Shown: in pieces, positions 22,147-36,500 of the stretch | How the letters are laid out: each line of letters starts with the position of its first letter | Numbering within the stretch: position 1 is the stretch's first letter | Assembly (NCBI RefSeq): GCF_023091745.1 | Contig: NW_026291758.1 | Span: forward strand, 157,806-221,805 | Reading direction: 5' to 3' | From: Budorcas taxicolor | Taxonomy: Eukaryota; Chordata; Mammalia; Artiodactyla; Bovidae | Length of the DNA stretch: 64,000 bases | Notes under the pieces: generated by a model | Seen by the model: only the letters and a program-made list of their open reading frames with translations | The model's database searches: none | What the model was told of the DNA's origin: nothing | Program-made: the position numbers and the translations under genes

Positions 22147-25100
22147 GTGTGGAGTCGGGGCCGGAACCTGAGGATTCCTCTCCAGTGTTGCCATGGATCT
22201 TGGGGTGCTTCTGAGTCTCCCCAGGGGAGTCAGGCCTCGTCTCGAGTGGGGGCATGCACGTGCGCTTTCCTCCCGAGCTGCAGCAGTAGTGTCACGCTTC
22301 CTGTCACGTGGATCAAGGGATCTGTGGCTTTCCCTCGAGGCTGTCCCTCGAGGCTTTCCCACGAGGCTTTCCCACAGGGCTGTGCCACGTGCCACCTTGG
22401 TGTGAGTCGATCCTCGGCGTGAAAGACGAGCCGGTGAAGGGAAAAGAGGTTCCTCTGGAATGGACTGAGACATCTGGGGGACTCTTGGAATGGTGGCACG
22501 ACCCTGGAGTTCCTCTCGCCGTTCCTGTTGAGAGGGCCTCCTCTTGAGATGCGACGGGAACGCCGGGAACTCTTTCCCGACGAAGCAGGGAAAGGATCCC
22601 TCATCTCGAGCTACGAGGCGGAAACGGGGCTCCTCTGGATGTGGGCGGGACCCTCGTAATTCCTCTCGAGTGGAGACGGCTAGGTCGGGGAACTTTTGAT
22701 TTGCACCAAGGGTGTGAAGGACCCTTTCGAAGTTCCAGAGGTGAGGTGTGATCAGCCTCGAGACGCCTCAGCGGAAATGGGCCTCATCTCACCTCTCGGG
22801 AAGAACCTCCTGGATTTTCTCAAGTTGCAGCAGGTCTTCTCGAGTTACGACGGGGACCTCAGGGACCCGCTCTGGTGGCCTCAGGAAAGGCCAGTCCCCA
22901 TGCGAGTTGCTAGGGGACCTCTCGGGATTCCTCTCCCGTCCATGCCGGGGCCTCAGTCCTTGTGTGGAGTCGGGGCCGGAACCTGAGGATTCCTCTCCAG
23001 TGTTGCCATGGATCTTGGGGTGCTTCTGAGTCTCCCCAGGGGAGTCAGGCCTCGTCTCGAGTGGGGGCTTGCACGTGCGCTTTCCTCCCGAGCTGCAGCA
23101 GTAGTGTCACGCTTCTTGTCACGTGGATCAACGGATCTGTGGCTTTCCCTCGAGGCTGTCCCTCGAGGCTTTCCCACGAGGCTTTCCCACAGGGCTGTGC
23201 CACGTGCCACCTTGGTGTGAGTCGATCCTCGGCGTGAAAGACGAGCCGGTGAAGGGAAAAGAGGTTCCTCTGGAATGGACTGAGACATCTGGGGGACTCT
23301 TGGAATGGTGGCACGACCCTGGAGTTCCTCTCGCCGTTCCTGTTGAGAGGGCCTCCTCTTGAGATGCGACGGGAAGGCCGGGAACTCTTTCCCGACGAAG
23401 CAGGGAAAGGATCCCTCATCTCGAGCTACGAGGCGGAAACGGGGCTCCTCTGTATGTGGGCGGGACCCTCGTGATTCCTCTCGAGTGGAGGCGGGTATGT
23501 CGGGGAACTTCTTGATTTGCACCAAGGGTGTGAAGGAGCCTTTCGAAGTTCCAGAGGTGAGGTGTGATCAGCCTCGAGACGCCTCAGCGGAAATGGGCCT
23601 CATCTCGCCTGGAGGTGAGAACCTCCTGGATTTTCTCGAGTTGTGGCAGGTTTTCTCGAGTTACGACGGGGACCTCAGGGACCCGCTCTGGTGGCCTCAG
23701 GAAAGGCCAGTCCCCATGCGAGTTGCTAGGGGACCTCTCGGGATTCCTCTCCCGTCCATGCCGGGGCCTCAGTCCTTGTGTGGAGTCAGGGCCGGAACCT
23801 GAGGATTCCTCTCCAGTGTTGCCATGGATCTTGGGGTGCTTCTGAGTCTCCCCAGGGGAGTCAGGCCTCGTCTCGAGGGGGGGCATGCACGTGCGCTTTC
23901 CTCCCGAGCTGCAGCAGTAGTGTCACGCTTCCTGTCACGTGCATCAAGGGATCTGTGGCTTTCCCTCGAGGCTGTCCCTCGAGGCTTTCCCACGTGGCTT
24001 TCCCACAGGGCTGTGTCACGTGCCACCTTGGTGTGAGTCGATCCTCGGCGTGAAAGACGAGCCCGTGAAGGGAAAAGAGGTTCCTCTGGAATGGACTGAG
24101 ACATCTGGGGGACTCTTGGAATGGTGGCACGACCCTGGAGTTCCTCTCGCCGTTCCTGTTGAGAGGGCCTCCTCTTGAGATGCGACGGGAACGCCGGGAA
24201 CTCTTTCCCGACGAAGCAGGGAAAGGATCCCTCATCTCGAGCTACGAGGCGGAAACGGGGCTCCTCTGGATGTGGGCGGGACCCTCGTGATTCCTCTCGA
24301 GTGGAGACGGGTATGTCGGGGAACTTCTTGATTTGCAGCAAGTGTGTGAAGGACCCTTTCGAAGTTCCAGAGGTGAGGTGTGATCAGCCTCGAGACGCCT
24401 CAGCGGAAATGGGCCTCATCTCGCCTGGAGGGGAGAACCTCCTGGATTTTCTCGAGTTGTGGCAGGTCTTCTCGAGTTACGACGGGGACCTCAGGGACCC
24501 GCTCTGGTGGCCTCAGGAAAGGCCAGTCCCCATGCGAGTTGCTAGGGGACCTCTCGGGATTCCTCTCCCGTCCATGCCGGGGCCTCAGTCCTTGTGTGGA
24601 GTCGGGGCCGGAACCTGAGGATTCCTCTCCAGTGTTGCCATGGATCTTGGGGTGCTTCTGAGTCTCCCCAGGGGAGTCAGGCCTCGTCTCGAGTGGGGGC
24701 ATGCACGTGCGCTTTCCTCCCGAGCTGCAGCAGTAGTGTGACGCTTGCTGTCACGTGGATCAAGGGATCTGTGGCTTTCCCTCGAGGCTGTCCCTCGAGG
24801 CTTTCCCACGAGGCTTTCCCACAGGGCTGTGCCACGTGCCACCTTGGTGTGAGTCGATCCTCGGCGTGAAAGTCGAGCCGGTGAAGGGAAAAGAGGTTCC
24901 TCTGGAATGGACTGAGACATCTGGGGGACTCTTGGAATGCTGGCTCGACCCTGGAGTTCCTCTCGCCGTTCCTGTTGAGAGGGCCTCCTCTTGAGATGCG
25001 ACGGGAACGCCGGGAACTCTTTCCCGATGAAGCAGGGAAAGGATCCCTCATCTCGAGCTACGAGGCGGAAACGGGGCTCCTCTGGATGTGGGCGGGACAC

Positions 25101-26225
25101 TCGTGATTCCTCTCGAGTGGAGACGGGTATGTCGGGGAACTTCTTGATTTGCACCAAGGGTGTGAAGGAGACTTTCGAAGTTCCAGAGGTGAGGTGTGAT
25201 CAGCCTCGCGACGCCTCAGCGGAAATGGGCCTCATCTCGCCTGGAGGGGAGAACCTCCTGGATTTTCTCGAGTTGCGGCAGGTCTTCTCGAGTTACGACG
25301 GGGACCTCAGGGACCCGCTCTGGTGGCCTCAGGAAAGGCCAGTCCCCATGCGAGTTGCTAGGGGACCTCTCGGGATTCCTCTCCCGTCCATGCCGGGGCC
25401 TCAGTCCTTGTGTGGAGTCGGGGCCGGAACCTGAGGATTCCTCTCCAGTGTTGCCATGGATCTTGGGGTGCTTCTGAGTCTCCCCAGGGGAGTCAGGCCT
25501 CGTCTCGAGGGGGGGCATGCACGTGCGCTTTCCTCCCGAGCTGCAGCAGTAGTGTCACGCTTCCTGTCACGTGGATCAAGGGATCTGTGGCTTTCCCTCG
25601 AGGCTGTCCCTCGAGGCTTTCCCACGAGGCTTTCCCACAGGACTGTGCCACGTGCCACCTTGGTGTGAGTCGATCCTCGGCGTGAAAGACGAGCCGGTGA
25701 AGGGAAAAGAGGTTCCTCTGGAATGGACTGAGACATCTGGGGGACTCTTGGAATGGTGGCACGACCCTGGAGTTCCTCTCGCCGTTCCTGTTGAGAGGGC
25801 TTCCTCTTGACATGCGACGGGAAGGCCGGGAACTCTTTCCCGACGATGCAGGGAAAGGATCCCTCATCTCGAGCTACGAGGCGGAAACGGGGCTCCTCTG
25901 GATGTGGGCGGGACCCTCGGGATTCCTCTCGAGTGGAGACGGCTATGTCGGGGAACTTCTTGATTTGCACCAAGGGTGTGAAGGAGCCTTTCGAAGTTCC
26001 AGAGGTGAGGTGTGATCAGCCTCGAGACGCCTCAGCGGAAATGGGCCTCATCTCGCCTGGAGGAAAGAACCTCCTGGATTATCTCGAGTTGCAGCAGGTC
26101 TTCTCGAGTTACGACGGGGACCTCAGGGACCCGCTCTGGTGGCCTCAGGAAAGGCCAGTCCCCATGCGAGTTGCTAGGGGACCTCTCGGGATTCCTCTCC
26201 CGTCCATGCCGGGGCCTCAGTCCTT
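22147..26225. repeat. Five-monomer HOR unit P-Q-A-D-E, 4079 bp (copy 1)
   Basis: P (22147) is 815 bp because AACTTCTTG reads AACTTTTG near 22691-22698. It also carries CACCTCTCGGGAAG and TCTCAAGTTGCAGC. Q (22962) has GTGGGGGCTTGC, CTTCTTGTCACG, ATCAACGG and CTCTGTATG. A (23778) has GAGGGGGGGCATGC and CACGTGCATC. D (24594) has GTGTGACGCTTGCTG and ATGCTGGCTCG. E (25410) has ACAGGACTG, GACATGCGACGG and GGAGGAAAGAACC. Confidence 0.9.
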
Positions 26226-29200
26226 GTGTGGAGTCGGGGCCGGAACCTGAGGATTCCTCTCCAGTGTTGCCATGGATCTTGGGGTGCTTCTGAGTCTCCC
26301 CAGGGGAGTCAGGCCTCGTCTCGAGTGGGGGCATGCACGTGCGCTTTCCTCCCGAGCTGCAGCAGTAGTGTCACGCTTCCTGTCACGTGGATCAAGGGAT
26401 CTGTGGCTTTCCCTCGAGGCTGTCCCTCGAGGCTTTCCCACGAGGCTTTCCCACAGGGCTGTGCCACGTGCCACCTTGGTGTGAGTCGATCCTCGGCGTG
26501 AAAGACGAGCCGGTGAAGGGAAAAGAGGTTCCTCTGGAATGGACTGAGACATCTGGGGGACTCTTGGAATGGTGGCACGACCCTGGAGTTCCTCTCGCCG
26601 TTCCTGTTGAGAGGGCCTCCTCTTGAGATGCGACGGGAACGCCGGGAACTCTTTCCCGACGAAGCAGGGAAAGGATCCCTCATCTCGAGCTACGAGGCGG
26701 AAACGGGGCTCCTCTGGATGTGGGCGGGACCCTCGTAATTCCTCTCGAGTGGAGACGGCTAGGTCGGGGAACTTTTGATTTGCACCAAGGGTGTGAAGGA
26801 CCCTTTCGAAGTTCCAGAGGTGAGGTGTGATCAGCCTCGAGACGCCTCAGCGGAAATGGGCCTCATCTCACCTCTCGGGAAGAACCTCCTGGATTTTCTC
26901 AAGTTGCAGCAGGTCTTCTCGAGTTACGACGGGGACCTCAGGGACCCGCTCTGGTGGCCTCAGGAAAGGCCAGTCCCCATGCGAGTTGCTAGGGGACCTC
27001 TCGGGATTCCTCTCCCGTCCATGCCGGGGCCTCAGTCCTTGTGTGGAGTCGGGGCCGGAACCTGAGGATTCCTCTCCAGTGTTGCCATGGATCTTGGGGT
27101 GCTTCTGAGTCTCCCCAGGGGAGTCAGGCCTCGTCTCGAGTGGGGGCTTGCACGTGCGCTTTCCTCCCGAGCTGCAGCAGTAGTGTCACGCTTCTTGTCA
27201 CGTGGATCAACGGATCTGTGGCTTTCCCTCGAGGCTGTCCCTCGAGGCTTTCCCACGAGGCTTTCCCACAGGGCTGTGCCAAGTGCCACCTTGGTGTGAG
27301 TCGATCCTCGGCGTGAAAGACGAGCCGGTGAAGGGAAAAGAGGTTCCTCTGGAATGGACTGAGACATCTGGGGGACTCTTGGAATGGTGGCACGACCCTG
27401 GAGTTCCTCTCGCCGTTCCTGTTGAGAGGGCCTCCTCTTGAGATGCGACGGGAAGGCCGGGAACTCTTTCCCGACGAAGCAGGGAAAGGATCCCTCATCT
27501 CGAGCTACGAGGCGGAAACGGGGCTCCTCTGTATGTGGGCGGGACCCTCGTGATTCCTCTCGAGTGGAGGCGGGTATGTCGGGGAACTTGTTGATTTGCA
27601 CCAAGGGTGTGAAGGAGCCTTTCGAAGTTCCAGAGGTGAGGTGTGATCAGCCTCGAGACACCTCAGCGGAAATGGGCCTCATCTCGCCTGGAGGGGAGAA
27701 CCTTCTGGATTTTCTCGAGTTGCTGCAGGTCTTCTCGAGTTACGACGGGGACCTCAGGGACCCGCTCTGGTGGCCTCAGGAAAGGCCAGTCCCCATGCGA
27801 GTTGCTAGGGGACCTCTCGGGATTCCTCTCCCGTCCATTCCGGGGCCTCAGTCCTTGTGTGGAGTCGGGGCCGGAACCTGAGGATTCCTCTCCAGTGTTG
27901 CCATGGATCTTGGGGTGCTTCTGAGTCTCCCCAGGGGAGTCAGGCCTCGTCTCGAGGTGGGGCATGCACGTGCGCTTTCCTCCCGAGCTGCAGCAGTAGT
28001 GTCACGCTTCCTGTCACGTGGATCAAGGGATCTGTGGCTTTCCCTCGAGGCTGTCCCTCGAGGCTTTCCCACGAGGCTTTCCCACAGGGCTGTGCCACGT
28101 GCCACCTTGGTGTGAGTCGATCCTCGGCGTGAAAGACGAGCCGGTGAAGGGAAAAGAGGTTCCTCTGGAATGGACTGAGACATCTGGGGGACGCTTGGAA
28201 TGTTGGCACGACCCTGGAGTTCCTCTCGCCGTTCCTGTTGAGAGGGCCTCCTCTTGAGATGCGACGGGAAGGCCGGGAACTCTTTCCCGACGAAGCAGGG
28301 AAAGGATCCCTCATCTCGAGCTACGAGGCGGAAACGGGGCTCCTCTGGATGTGGGCGGGACCCTCGTGATTCCTCTCGAGTGGAGACGGCGAGGTCGGGG
28401 AACTTCTTGATTTGCACCAAGGGTGTGAAGGACCCTTTCGAAGTTCCAGAGGTGAGGTGTGATCAGCCTCGTGACACCTCAGCGGAAATGGGCCTCATCT
28501 CGCCTGGAGGGGAGAACCTCCTGGATTTTCTCGAGTTGCGGCAGGTCTTCTCGAGTTACGACGGGGACCTCAGGGACCCACCCTGGTGGCCTCAGAAAAG
28601 GCCAGTCCCCATGCGAGTTGCTAGGGGACCTCTCGGGATTCCTCTCCCGTCCATGCCGGGGCCTCAGTCCTTGTGTGGATTCGGGGCCGGAACCTGAGGA
28701 TTCCTCTCCAGTGTTGCCATCGATGTTTGGGTGCTTCTGAGTCTCCCCAGGGGAGTCAGGCCTCGTCTCGAGTGGGGGCATGCACGTGCGCTTTCCTCCC
28801 GAGCTGCAGCAGTAGTGTCACGCTTCCTGTCACGTGGATCAAGGGATCTGTGGCTTTCCCTCGAGGCTGTCCCTCGAGGCTTTCCCACGAGGCTTTCCCA
28901 CAGGGCTGTGCCACGTGCCACCTTGGTGTGAGTCGATCCTCGGCGTGAAAGACGAGCCGGTGAAGGGAAAAGAGGTTCCTCTGGAATGGACTGAGACATC
29001 TGGGGGACTCTTGGCATGGTGGCACGACCCTGGAGTTCCTCTCGCCGTTCCTGTAGAGAGGGCCTCCTCTTGAGATGCGACGGGAACGCCAGGAACTCTT
29101 TCCCGACGAAGCAGGGAAAGGATCCCTCATCTAGAGCTACGAGGCGGAAACGGGGCTCCTCTGGATGTGGGCGGGACCCTCGTGATTCCTCTCGAGTGGA

Positions 29201-29488
29201 GACGGCTAGGTCGGGGAACTTCTTGATTTGCACCAAGGGTGTGAAGGACCCTTTCGAAGTTCCAGAGGTGAGGTGTGATCAGCCTCGTGACACCTCAGCG
29301 GAAATGGGCCTCATCTCGCCTGGAGGGGAGAACCTCCTGGATTTTCTCGAGTTGCGGCAGGTCTTCTCGAGTTACGACGGGGACCTCAGGGACCCGCTCT
29401 GGTGGCCTCATGAAAGGCCAGTCCCCATGCGAGTTGCTAGGGGACCTCTCGGGATTCCTCTCCCGTCCATGCCGGGGCCTCAGTCCTT
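26226..29488. repeat. Four-monomer HOR unit P-Q-R-S, 3263 bp (copy 1)
   Basis: P (26226) has the same one-base deletion as 22147. Q (27041) has the Q markers plus CCAAGTGCC and a 3' end GAGACACCTC/CTTCTGGATT/GTTGCTGCAGG that leads into R. R (27857) has GAGGTGGGGCATGC and ACGCTTGGAATGTTGGC. S (28673) has GTGGATTCGGGG, CATCGATGTTTGGG, CTGTAGAGAGGG, an XbaI TCTAGA near 29131, and CCTCATGAAAGG. Confidence 0.9.
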
Positions 29489-32400
29489 GTGTGGAGTCGG
29501 GGCCGGAACCTGAGGATTCCTCTCCAGTGTTGCCATGGATCTTGGGGTGCTTCTGAGTCTCCCCAGGGGAGTCAGGCCTCGTCTCGAGTGGGGGCATGCA
29601 CGTGCGCTTTCCTCCCGAGCTGTAGCAGTAGTGTCACGCTTCCTGTCACGTGGATCAAGGGATCTGTGGCTTTCCCTCGAGGCTGTCCCTCGAGGCTTTC
29701 CCACGAGGCTTTCCCACAGGGCTGTGCCACGTGCCACCTTGGTGTGAGTCGATCCTCGGCGTGAAAGACGAGCCGGTGAAGGGAAAAGAGGTTCCTCTGG
29801 AATGGACTGAGACATCTGGGGGACTCTTGGAATGGTGGCACTACCCTGGAGTTCCTCTCGCCGTTCCTGTTGAGAGGGCCTCCTCTTGAGATGCGACGGG
29901 AACGCCGGGAACTCTTTCCCGACGAAGCAGGGAAAGGATCCCTCATCTCGAGCTACGAGGCGGAAACGGGGCTCCTCTGGATGTGGGCGGGACCCTCGTG
30001 ATTCCTCTCGAGTGGAGACGGCTAGGTCGGGGAACTTTTGATTTGCACCAAGGGTGTGAAGGACCCTTTCGAAGTTCCAGAGGTGAGGTGTGATCAGCCT
30101 CGAGACGCCTCAGCGGAAATGGGCCTCATCTCACCTCTCGGGAAGAACCTCCTGGATTTTCTCAAGTTGCAGCAGGTCTTCTCGAGTTACGACGGGGACC
30201 TCAGGGACCCGCTCTGGTGGCCTCAGGAAAGGCCAGTCCCCATGCGAGTTGCTAGGGGACCTGTCGGGATTCCTCTCCCGTCCATGCCGGGGCCTCAGTC
30301 CTTGTGTGGAGTCGGGGCCGGAACCTGAGGATTCCTCTCCAGTGTTGCCATGGATCTTGGGGTGCTTCTGAGTCTCCCCAGGGGAGTCAGGCCTCGTCTC
30401 GAGTGGGGGCTTGCACGTGCGCTTTCCTCCCGAGCTGCAGCAGTAGTGTCACGCTTCTTGTCACGTGGATCAACGGATCTGTGGCTTTCCCTCGAGGCTG
30501 TCCCTCGAGGCTTTCCCACGAGGCTTTCCCACAGGGCTGTGCCACGTGCCACCTTCGTGTGAGTCGATCCTCGGCGTGAAAGACGAGCCGGTGAAGGGAA
30601 AAGAGGTTCCTCTGGAATGGACTGAGACATCTGGGGGACTCTTGGAATGGTGGCACGACCCTGGAGTTCCTCTCGCCGTTCCTGTTGAGAGGGCCTCCTC
30701 TTGAGATGCGACGGGAAGGCCGGGAACTCTTTCCCGACGAAGCAGGGAAAGGATCCCTCATCTCGAGCTACGAGGCGGAAACGGGGCTCCTCTGTATGTG
30801 GGCGGGACCCTCGTGATTCCTCTCGAGTGGAGATGGGTATGTCGGGGAACTTCTTGATTTGCACCAAGGGTGTGAAGGAGCCTTTCGAAGTTCCAGAGGT
30901 GAGGTGTGATCAGCCTCGAGACGCCTCAGCGGAAATGGGCCTCATCTCGCCTGGAGGTGAGAACCTCCTGGATTTTCTCGAGTTGTGGCAGGTTTTCTCG
31001 AGTTACGACGGGGACCTCAGGGACCCGCTCTGGTGGCCTCAGGAAAGGCCAGTCCCCATGCGAGTTGCTAGGGGACCTCTCGGGATTCCTCTCCCGTCCA
31101 TGCCGGGGCCTCAGTCCTTGTGTGGAGTCAGGGCCGGAACCTGAGGATTCCTCTCCAGTGTTGCCATGGATCTTGGGGTGCTTCTGAGTCTCCCCAGGGG
31201 AGTCAGGCCTCGTCTCGAGGGGGGGCATGCACGTGCGCTTTCCTCCCGAGCTGCAGCAGTAGTGTCACGCTTCCTGTCACGTGCATCAAGGGATCTGTGG
31301 CTTTCCCTCGAGGCTGTCCCTCGAGGCTTTCCCACGTGGCTTTCCCACAGGGCTGTGTCACGTGCCACCTTGGTGTGAGTCGATCCTCGGCGTGAAAGAC
31401 GAGCCCGTGAAGGGAAAAGAGGTTCCTCTGGAATGGACTGAGACATCTGGGGGACTCTTGGAATGGTGGCACGACCCTGGAGTTCCTCTCGCCGTTCCTG
31501 TTGAGAGGGCCTCCTCTTGAGATGCGACGGGAACGCCGGGAACTCTTTCCCGACGAAGCAGGGAAAGGATCCCTCATCTCGAGCTACGAGGCGGAAACGG
31601 GGCTCCTCTGGATGTGGGCGGGACCCTCGTGATTCCTCTCGAGTGGAGACGGGTATGTCGGGGAACTTCTTGATTTGCAGCAAGGGTGTGAAGGACCCTT
31701 TCGAAGTTCCAGAGGTGAGGTGTGATCAGCCTCGAGACGCCTCAGCGGAAATGGGCCTCATCTCGCCTGGAGGGGAGAACCTCCTGGATTTTCTCGAGTT
31801 GTGGCAGGTCTTCTCGAGTTACGACGGGGACCTCAGGGACCCGCTCTGGTGGCCTCAGGAAAGGCCAGTCCCCATGCGAGTTGCTAGGGGACCTCTCGGG
31901 ATTCCTCTCCCGTCCATGCCGGGGCCTCAGTCCTTGTGTGGAGTCGGGGCCGGAACCTGAGGATTCCTCTCCAGTGTTGCCATGGATCTTGGGGTGCTTC
32001 TGAGTCTCCCCAGGGGAGTCAGGCCTCGTCTCGAGTGGGGGCATGCACGTGCGCTTTCCTCCCGAGCTGCAGCAGTAGTGTGACGCTTGCTGTCACGTGG
32101 ATCAAGGGATCTGTGGCTTTCCCTCGAGGCTGTCCCTCGAGGCTTTCCCACGAGGCTTTCCCACAGGGCTGTGCCACGTGCCACCTTGGTGTGAGTCGAT
32201 CCTCGGCGTGAAAGTCGAGCCGGTGAAGGGAAAAGAGGTTCCTCTGGAATGGACTGAGACATCTGGGGGACTCTTGGAATGCTGGCTCGACCCTGGAGTT
32301 CCTCTCGCCGTTCCTGTTGAGAGGGCCTCCTCTTGAGATGCGACGGGAACGCCGGGAACTCTTTCCCGATGAAGCAGGGAAAGGATCCCTCATCTCGAGC

Positions 32401-33567
32401 TACGAGGCGGAAACGGGGCTCCTCTGGATGTGGGCGGGACACTCGTGATTCCTCTCGAGTGGAGACGGGTATGTCGGGGAACTTCTTGATTTGCACCAAG
32501 GGTGTGAAGGAGACTTTCGAAGTTCCAGAGGTGAGGTGTGATCAGCCTCGCGACGCCTCAGCGGAAATGGGCCTCATCTCGCCTGGAGGGGAGAACCTCC
32601 TGGATTTTCTCGAGTTGCGGCAGGTCTTCTCGAGTTACGACGGGGACCTCAGGGACCCGCTCTGGTGGCCTCAGGAAAGGCCAGTCCCCATGCGAGTTGC
32701 TAGGGGACCTCTCGGGATTCCTCTCCCGTCCATGCCGGGGCCTCAGTCCTTGTGTGGAGTCGGGGCCGGAACCTGAGGATTCCTCTCCAGTGTTGCCATG
32801 GATCTTGGGGTGCTTCTGAGTCTCCCCAGGGGAGTCAGGCCTCGTCTCGAGGGGGGGCATGCACGTGCGCTTTCCTCCCGAGCTGCAGCAGTAGTGTCAC
32901 GCTTCCTGTCACGTGGATCAAGGGATCTGTGGCTTTCCCTCGAGGCTGTCCCTCGAGGCTTTCCCACGAGGCTTTCCCACAGGACTGTGCCACGTGCCAC
33001 CTTGGTGTGAGTCGATCCTCGGCGTGAAAGACGAGCCGGTGAAGGGAAAAGAGGTTCCTCTGGAATGGACTGAGACATCTGGGGGACTCTTGGAATGGTG
33101 GCACGACCCTGGAGTTCCTCTCGCCGTTCCTGTTGAGAGGGCCTCCTCTTGACATGCGACGGGAAGGCCGGGAACTCTTTCCCGACGATGCAGGGAAAGG
33201 ATCCCTCATCTCGAGCTACGAGGCGGAAACGGGGCTCCTCTGGATGTGGGCGGGACCCTCGGGATTCCTCTCGAGTGGAGACGGCTATGTCGGGGAACTT
33301 CTTGATTTGCACCAAGGGTGTGAAGGAGCCTTTCGAAGTTCCAGAGGTGAGGTGTGATCAGCCTCGAGACGCCTCAGCGGAAATGGGCCTCATCTCGCCT
33401 GGAGGAAAGAACCTCCTGGATTATCTCGAGCTGCAGCAGGTCTTCTCGAGTTACGACGGGGACCTCAGGGACCCGCTCTGGTGGCCTCAGGAAAGGCCAG
33501 TCCCCATGCGAGTTGCTAGGGGACCTCTCGGGATTCCTCTCCCGTCCATGCCGGGGCCTCAGTCCTT
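29489..33567. repeat. Five-monomer HOR unit P'-Q-A-D-E, 4079 bp (copy 2)
   Basis: It lies exactly 7342 bp after the unit at 22147. P' keeps the P deletion but has GCTGTAGCAG, GCACTACCCTGG and CTCGTGATTCC (P has CTCGTAATTCC). Q (30304) has private CACCTTCGTG (30556) and GAGATGGG (30833-30834). A, D and E (31120, 31936, 32752) are almost identical to copy 1. Confidence 0.9.
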
Positions 33568-36500
33568 GTGTGGAGTCGGGGCCGGAACCTGAGGATTCCT
33601 CTCCAGTGTTGCCATGGATCTTGGGGTGCTTCTGAGTCTCCCCAGGGGAGTCAGGCCTCGTCTCGAGTGGGGGCATGCACGTGCGCTTTCCTCCCGAGCT
33701 GCAGCAGTAGTGTCACGCTTCCTGTCACGTGGATCAAGGGATCTGTGGCTTTCCCTCGAGGCTGTCCCTCGAGGCTTTCCCACGAGGCTTTCCCACAGGG
33801 CTGTGCCACGTGCCACCTTGGTGTGAGTCGATCCTCGGCGTGAAAGACGAGCCGGTGAAGGGAAAAGAGGTTCCTCTGGAATGGACTGAGACATCTGGGG
33901 GACTCTTGGAATGGTGGCACGACCCTGGAGTTCCTCTCGCCGTTCCTGTTGAGAGGGCCTCCTCTTGAGATGCGACGGGAACGCCGGGAACTCTTTCCCG
34001 ACGAAGCAGGGAAAGGATCCCTCATCTCGAGCTACGAGGCGGAAACGGGGCTCCTCTGGATGTGGGCGGGACCCTCGTAATTCCTCTCGAGTGGAGACGG
34101 CTAGGTCGGGGAACTTTTGATTTGCACCAAGGGTGTGAAGGACCCTTTCGAAGTTCCAGAGGTGAGGTGTGATCAGCCTCGAGACGCCTCAGCGGAAATG
34201 GGCCTCATCTCACCTCTCGGGAAGAACCTCCTGGATTTTCTCAAGTTGCAGCAGGTCTTCTCGAGTTACGACGGGGACCTCAGGGACCCGCTCTGGTGGC
34301 CTCAGGAAAGGCCAGTCCCCATGCGAGTTGCTAGGGGACCTCTCGGGATTCCTCTCCCGTCCATGCCGGGGCCTCAGTCCTTGTGTGGAGTCGGGGCCGG
34401 AACCTGAGGATTCCTCTCCAGTGTTGCCATGGATCTTGGGGTGCTTCTGAGTCTCCCCAGGGGAGTCAGGCCTCGTCTCGAGTGGGGGCTTGCACGTGCG
34501 CTTTCCTCCCGAGCTGCAGCAGTAGTGTCACGCTTCTTGTCACGTGGATCAACGGATCTGTGGCTTTCCCTCGAGGCTGTCCCTCGAGGCTTTCCCACGA
34601 GGCTTTCCCACAGGGCTGTGCCAAGTGCCACCTTGGTGTGAGTCGATCCTCGGCGTGAAAGACGAGCCGGTGAAGGGAAAAGAGGTTCCTCTGGAATGGA
34701 CTGAGACATCTGGGGGACTCTTGGAATGGTGGCACGACCCTGGAGTTCCTCTCGCCGTTCCTGTTGAGAGGGCCTCCTCTTGAGATGCGACGGGAAGGCC
34801 GGGAACTCTTTCCCGACGAAGCAGGGAAAGGATCCCTCATCTCGAGCTACGAGGCGGAAACGGGGCTCCTCTGTATGTGGGCGGGACCCTCGTGATTCCT
34901 CTCGAGTGGAGGCGGGTATGTCGGGGAACTTGTTGATTTGCACCAAGGGTGTGAAGGAGCCTTTCGAAGTTCCAGAGGTGAGGTGTGATCAGCCTCGAGA
35001 CACCTCAGCGGAAATGGGCCTCATCTCGCCTGGAGGGGAGAACCTTCTGGATTTTCTCGAGTTGCTGCAGGTCTTCTCGAGTTACGACGGGGACCTCAGG
35101 GACCCGCTCTGGTGGCCTCAGGAAAGGCCAGTCCCCATGCGAGTTGCTAGGGGACCTCTCGGGATTCCTCTCCCGTCCATTCCGGGGCCTCAGTCCTTGT
35201 GTGGAGTCGGGGCCGGAACCTGAGGATTCCTCTCCAGTGTTGCCATGGATCTTGGGGTGCTTCTGAGTCTCCCCAGGGGAGTCAGGCCTCGTCTCGAGGT
35301 GGGGCATGCACGTGCGCTTTCCTCCCGAGCTGCAGCAGTAGTGTCACGCTTCCTGTCACGTGGATCAAGGGATCTGTGGCTTTCCCTCGAGGCTGTCCCT
35401 CGAGGCTTTCCCACGAGGCTTTCCCACAGGGCTGTGCCACGTGCCACCTTGGTGTGAGTCGATCCTCGGCGTGAAAGACGAGCCGGTGAAGGGAAAAGAG
35501 GTTCCTCTGGAATGGACTGAGACATCTGGGGGACGCTTGGAATGTTGGCACGACCCTGGAGTTCCTCTCGCCGTTCCTGTTGAGAGGGCCTCCTCTTGAG
35601 ATGCGACGGGAAGGCCGGGAACTCTTTCCCGACGAAGCAGGGAAAGGATCCCTCATCTCGAGCTACGAGGCGGAAACGGGGCTCCTCTGGATGTGGGCGG
35701 GACCCTCGTGATTCCTCTCGAGTGGAGACGGCGAGGTCGGGGAACTTCTTGATTTGCACCAAGGGTGTGAAGGACCCTTTCGAAGTTCCAGAGGTGAGGT
35801 GTGATCAGCCTCGTGACACCTCAGCGGAAATGGGCCTCATCTCGCCTGGAGGGGAGAACCTCCTGGATTTTCTCGAGTTGCGGCAGGTCTTCTCGAGTTA
35901 CGACGGGGACCTCAGGGACCCACCCTGGTGGCCTCAGAAAAGGCCAGTCCCCATGCGAGTTGCTAGGGGACCTCTCGGGATTCCTCTCCCGTCCATGCCG
36001 GGGCCTCAGTCCTTGTGTGGATTCGGGGCCGGAACCTGAGGATTCCTCTCCAGTGTTGCCATCGATGTTTGGGTGCTTCTGAGTCTCCCCAGGGGAGTCA
36101 GGCCTCGTCTCGAGTGGGGGCATGCACGTGCGCTTTCCTCCCGAGCTGCAGCAGTAGTGTCACGCTTCCTGTCACGTGGATCAAGGGATCTGTGGCTTTC
36201 CCTCGAGGCTGTCCCTCGAGGCTTTCCCACGAGGCTTTCCCACAGGGCTGTGCCACGTGCCACCTTGGTGTGAGTCGATCCTCGGCGTGAAAGACGAGCC
36301 GGTGAAGGGAAAAGAGGTTCCTCTGGAATGGACTGAGACATCTGGGGGACTCTTGGCATGGTGGCACGACCCTGGAGTTCCTCTCGCCGTTCCTGTAGAG
36401 AGGGCCTCCTCTTGAGATGCGACGGGAACGCCAGGAACTCTTTCCCGACGAAGCAGGGAAAGGATCCCTCATCTAGAGCTACGAGGCGGAAACGGGGCTC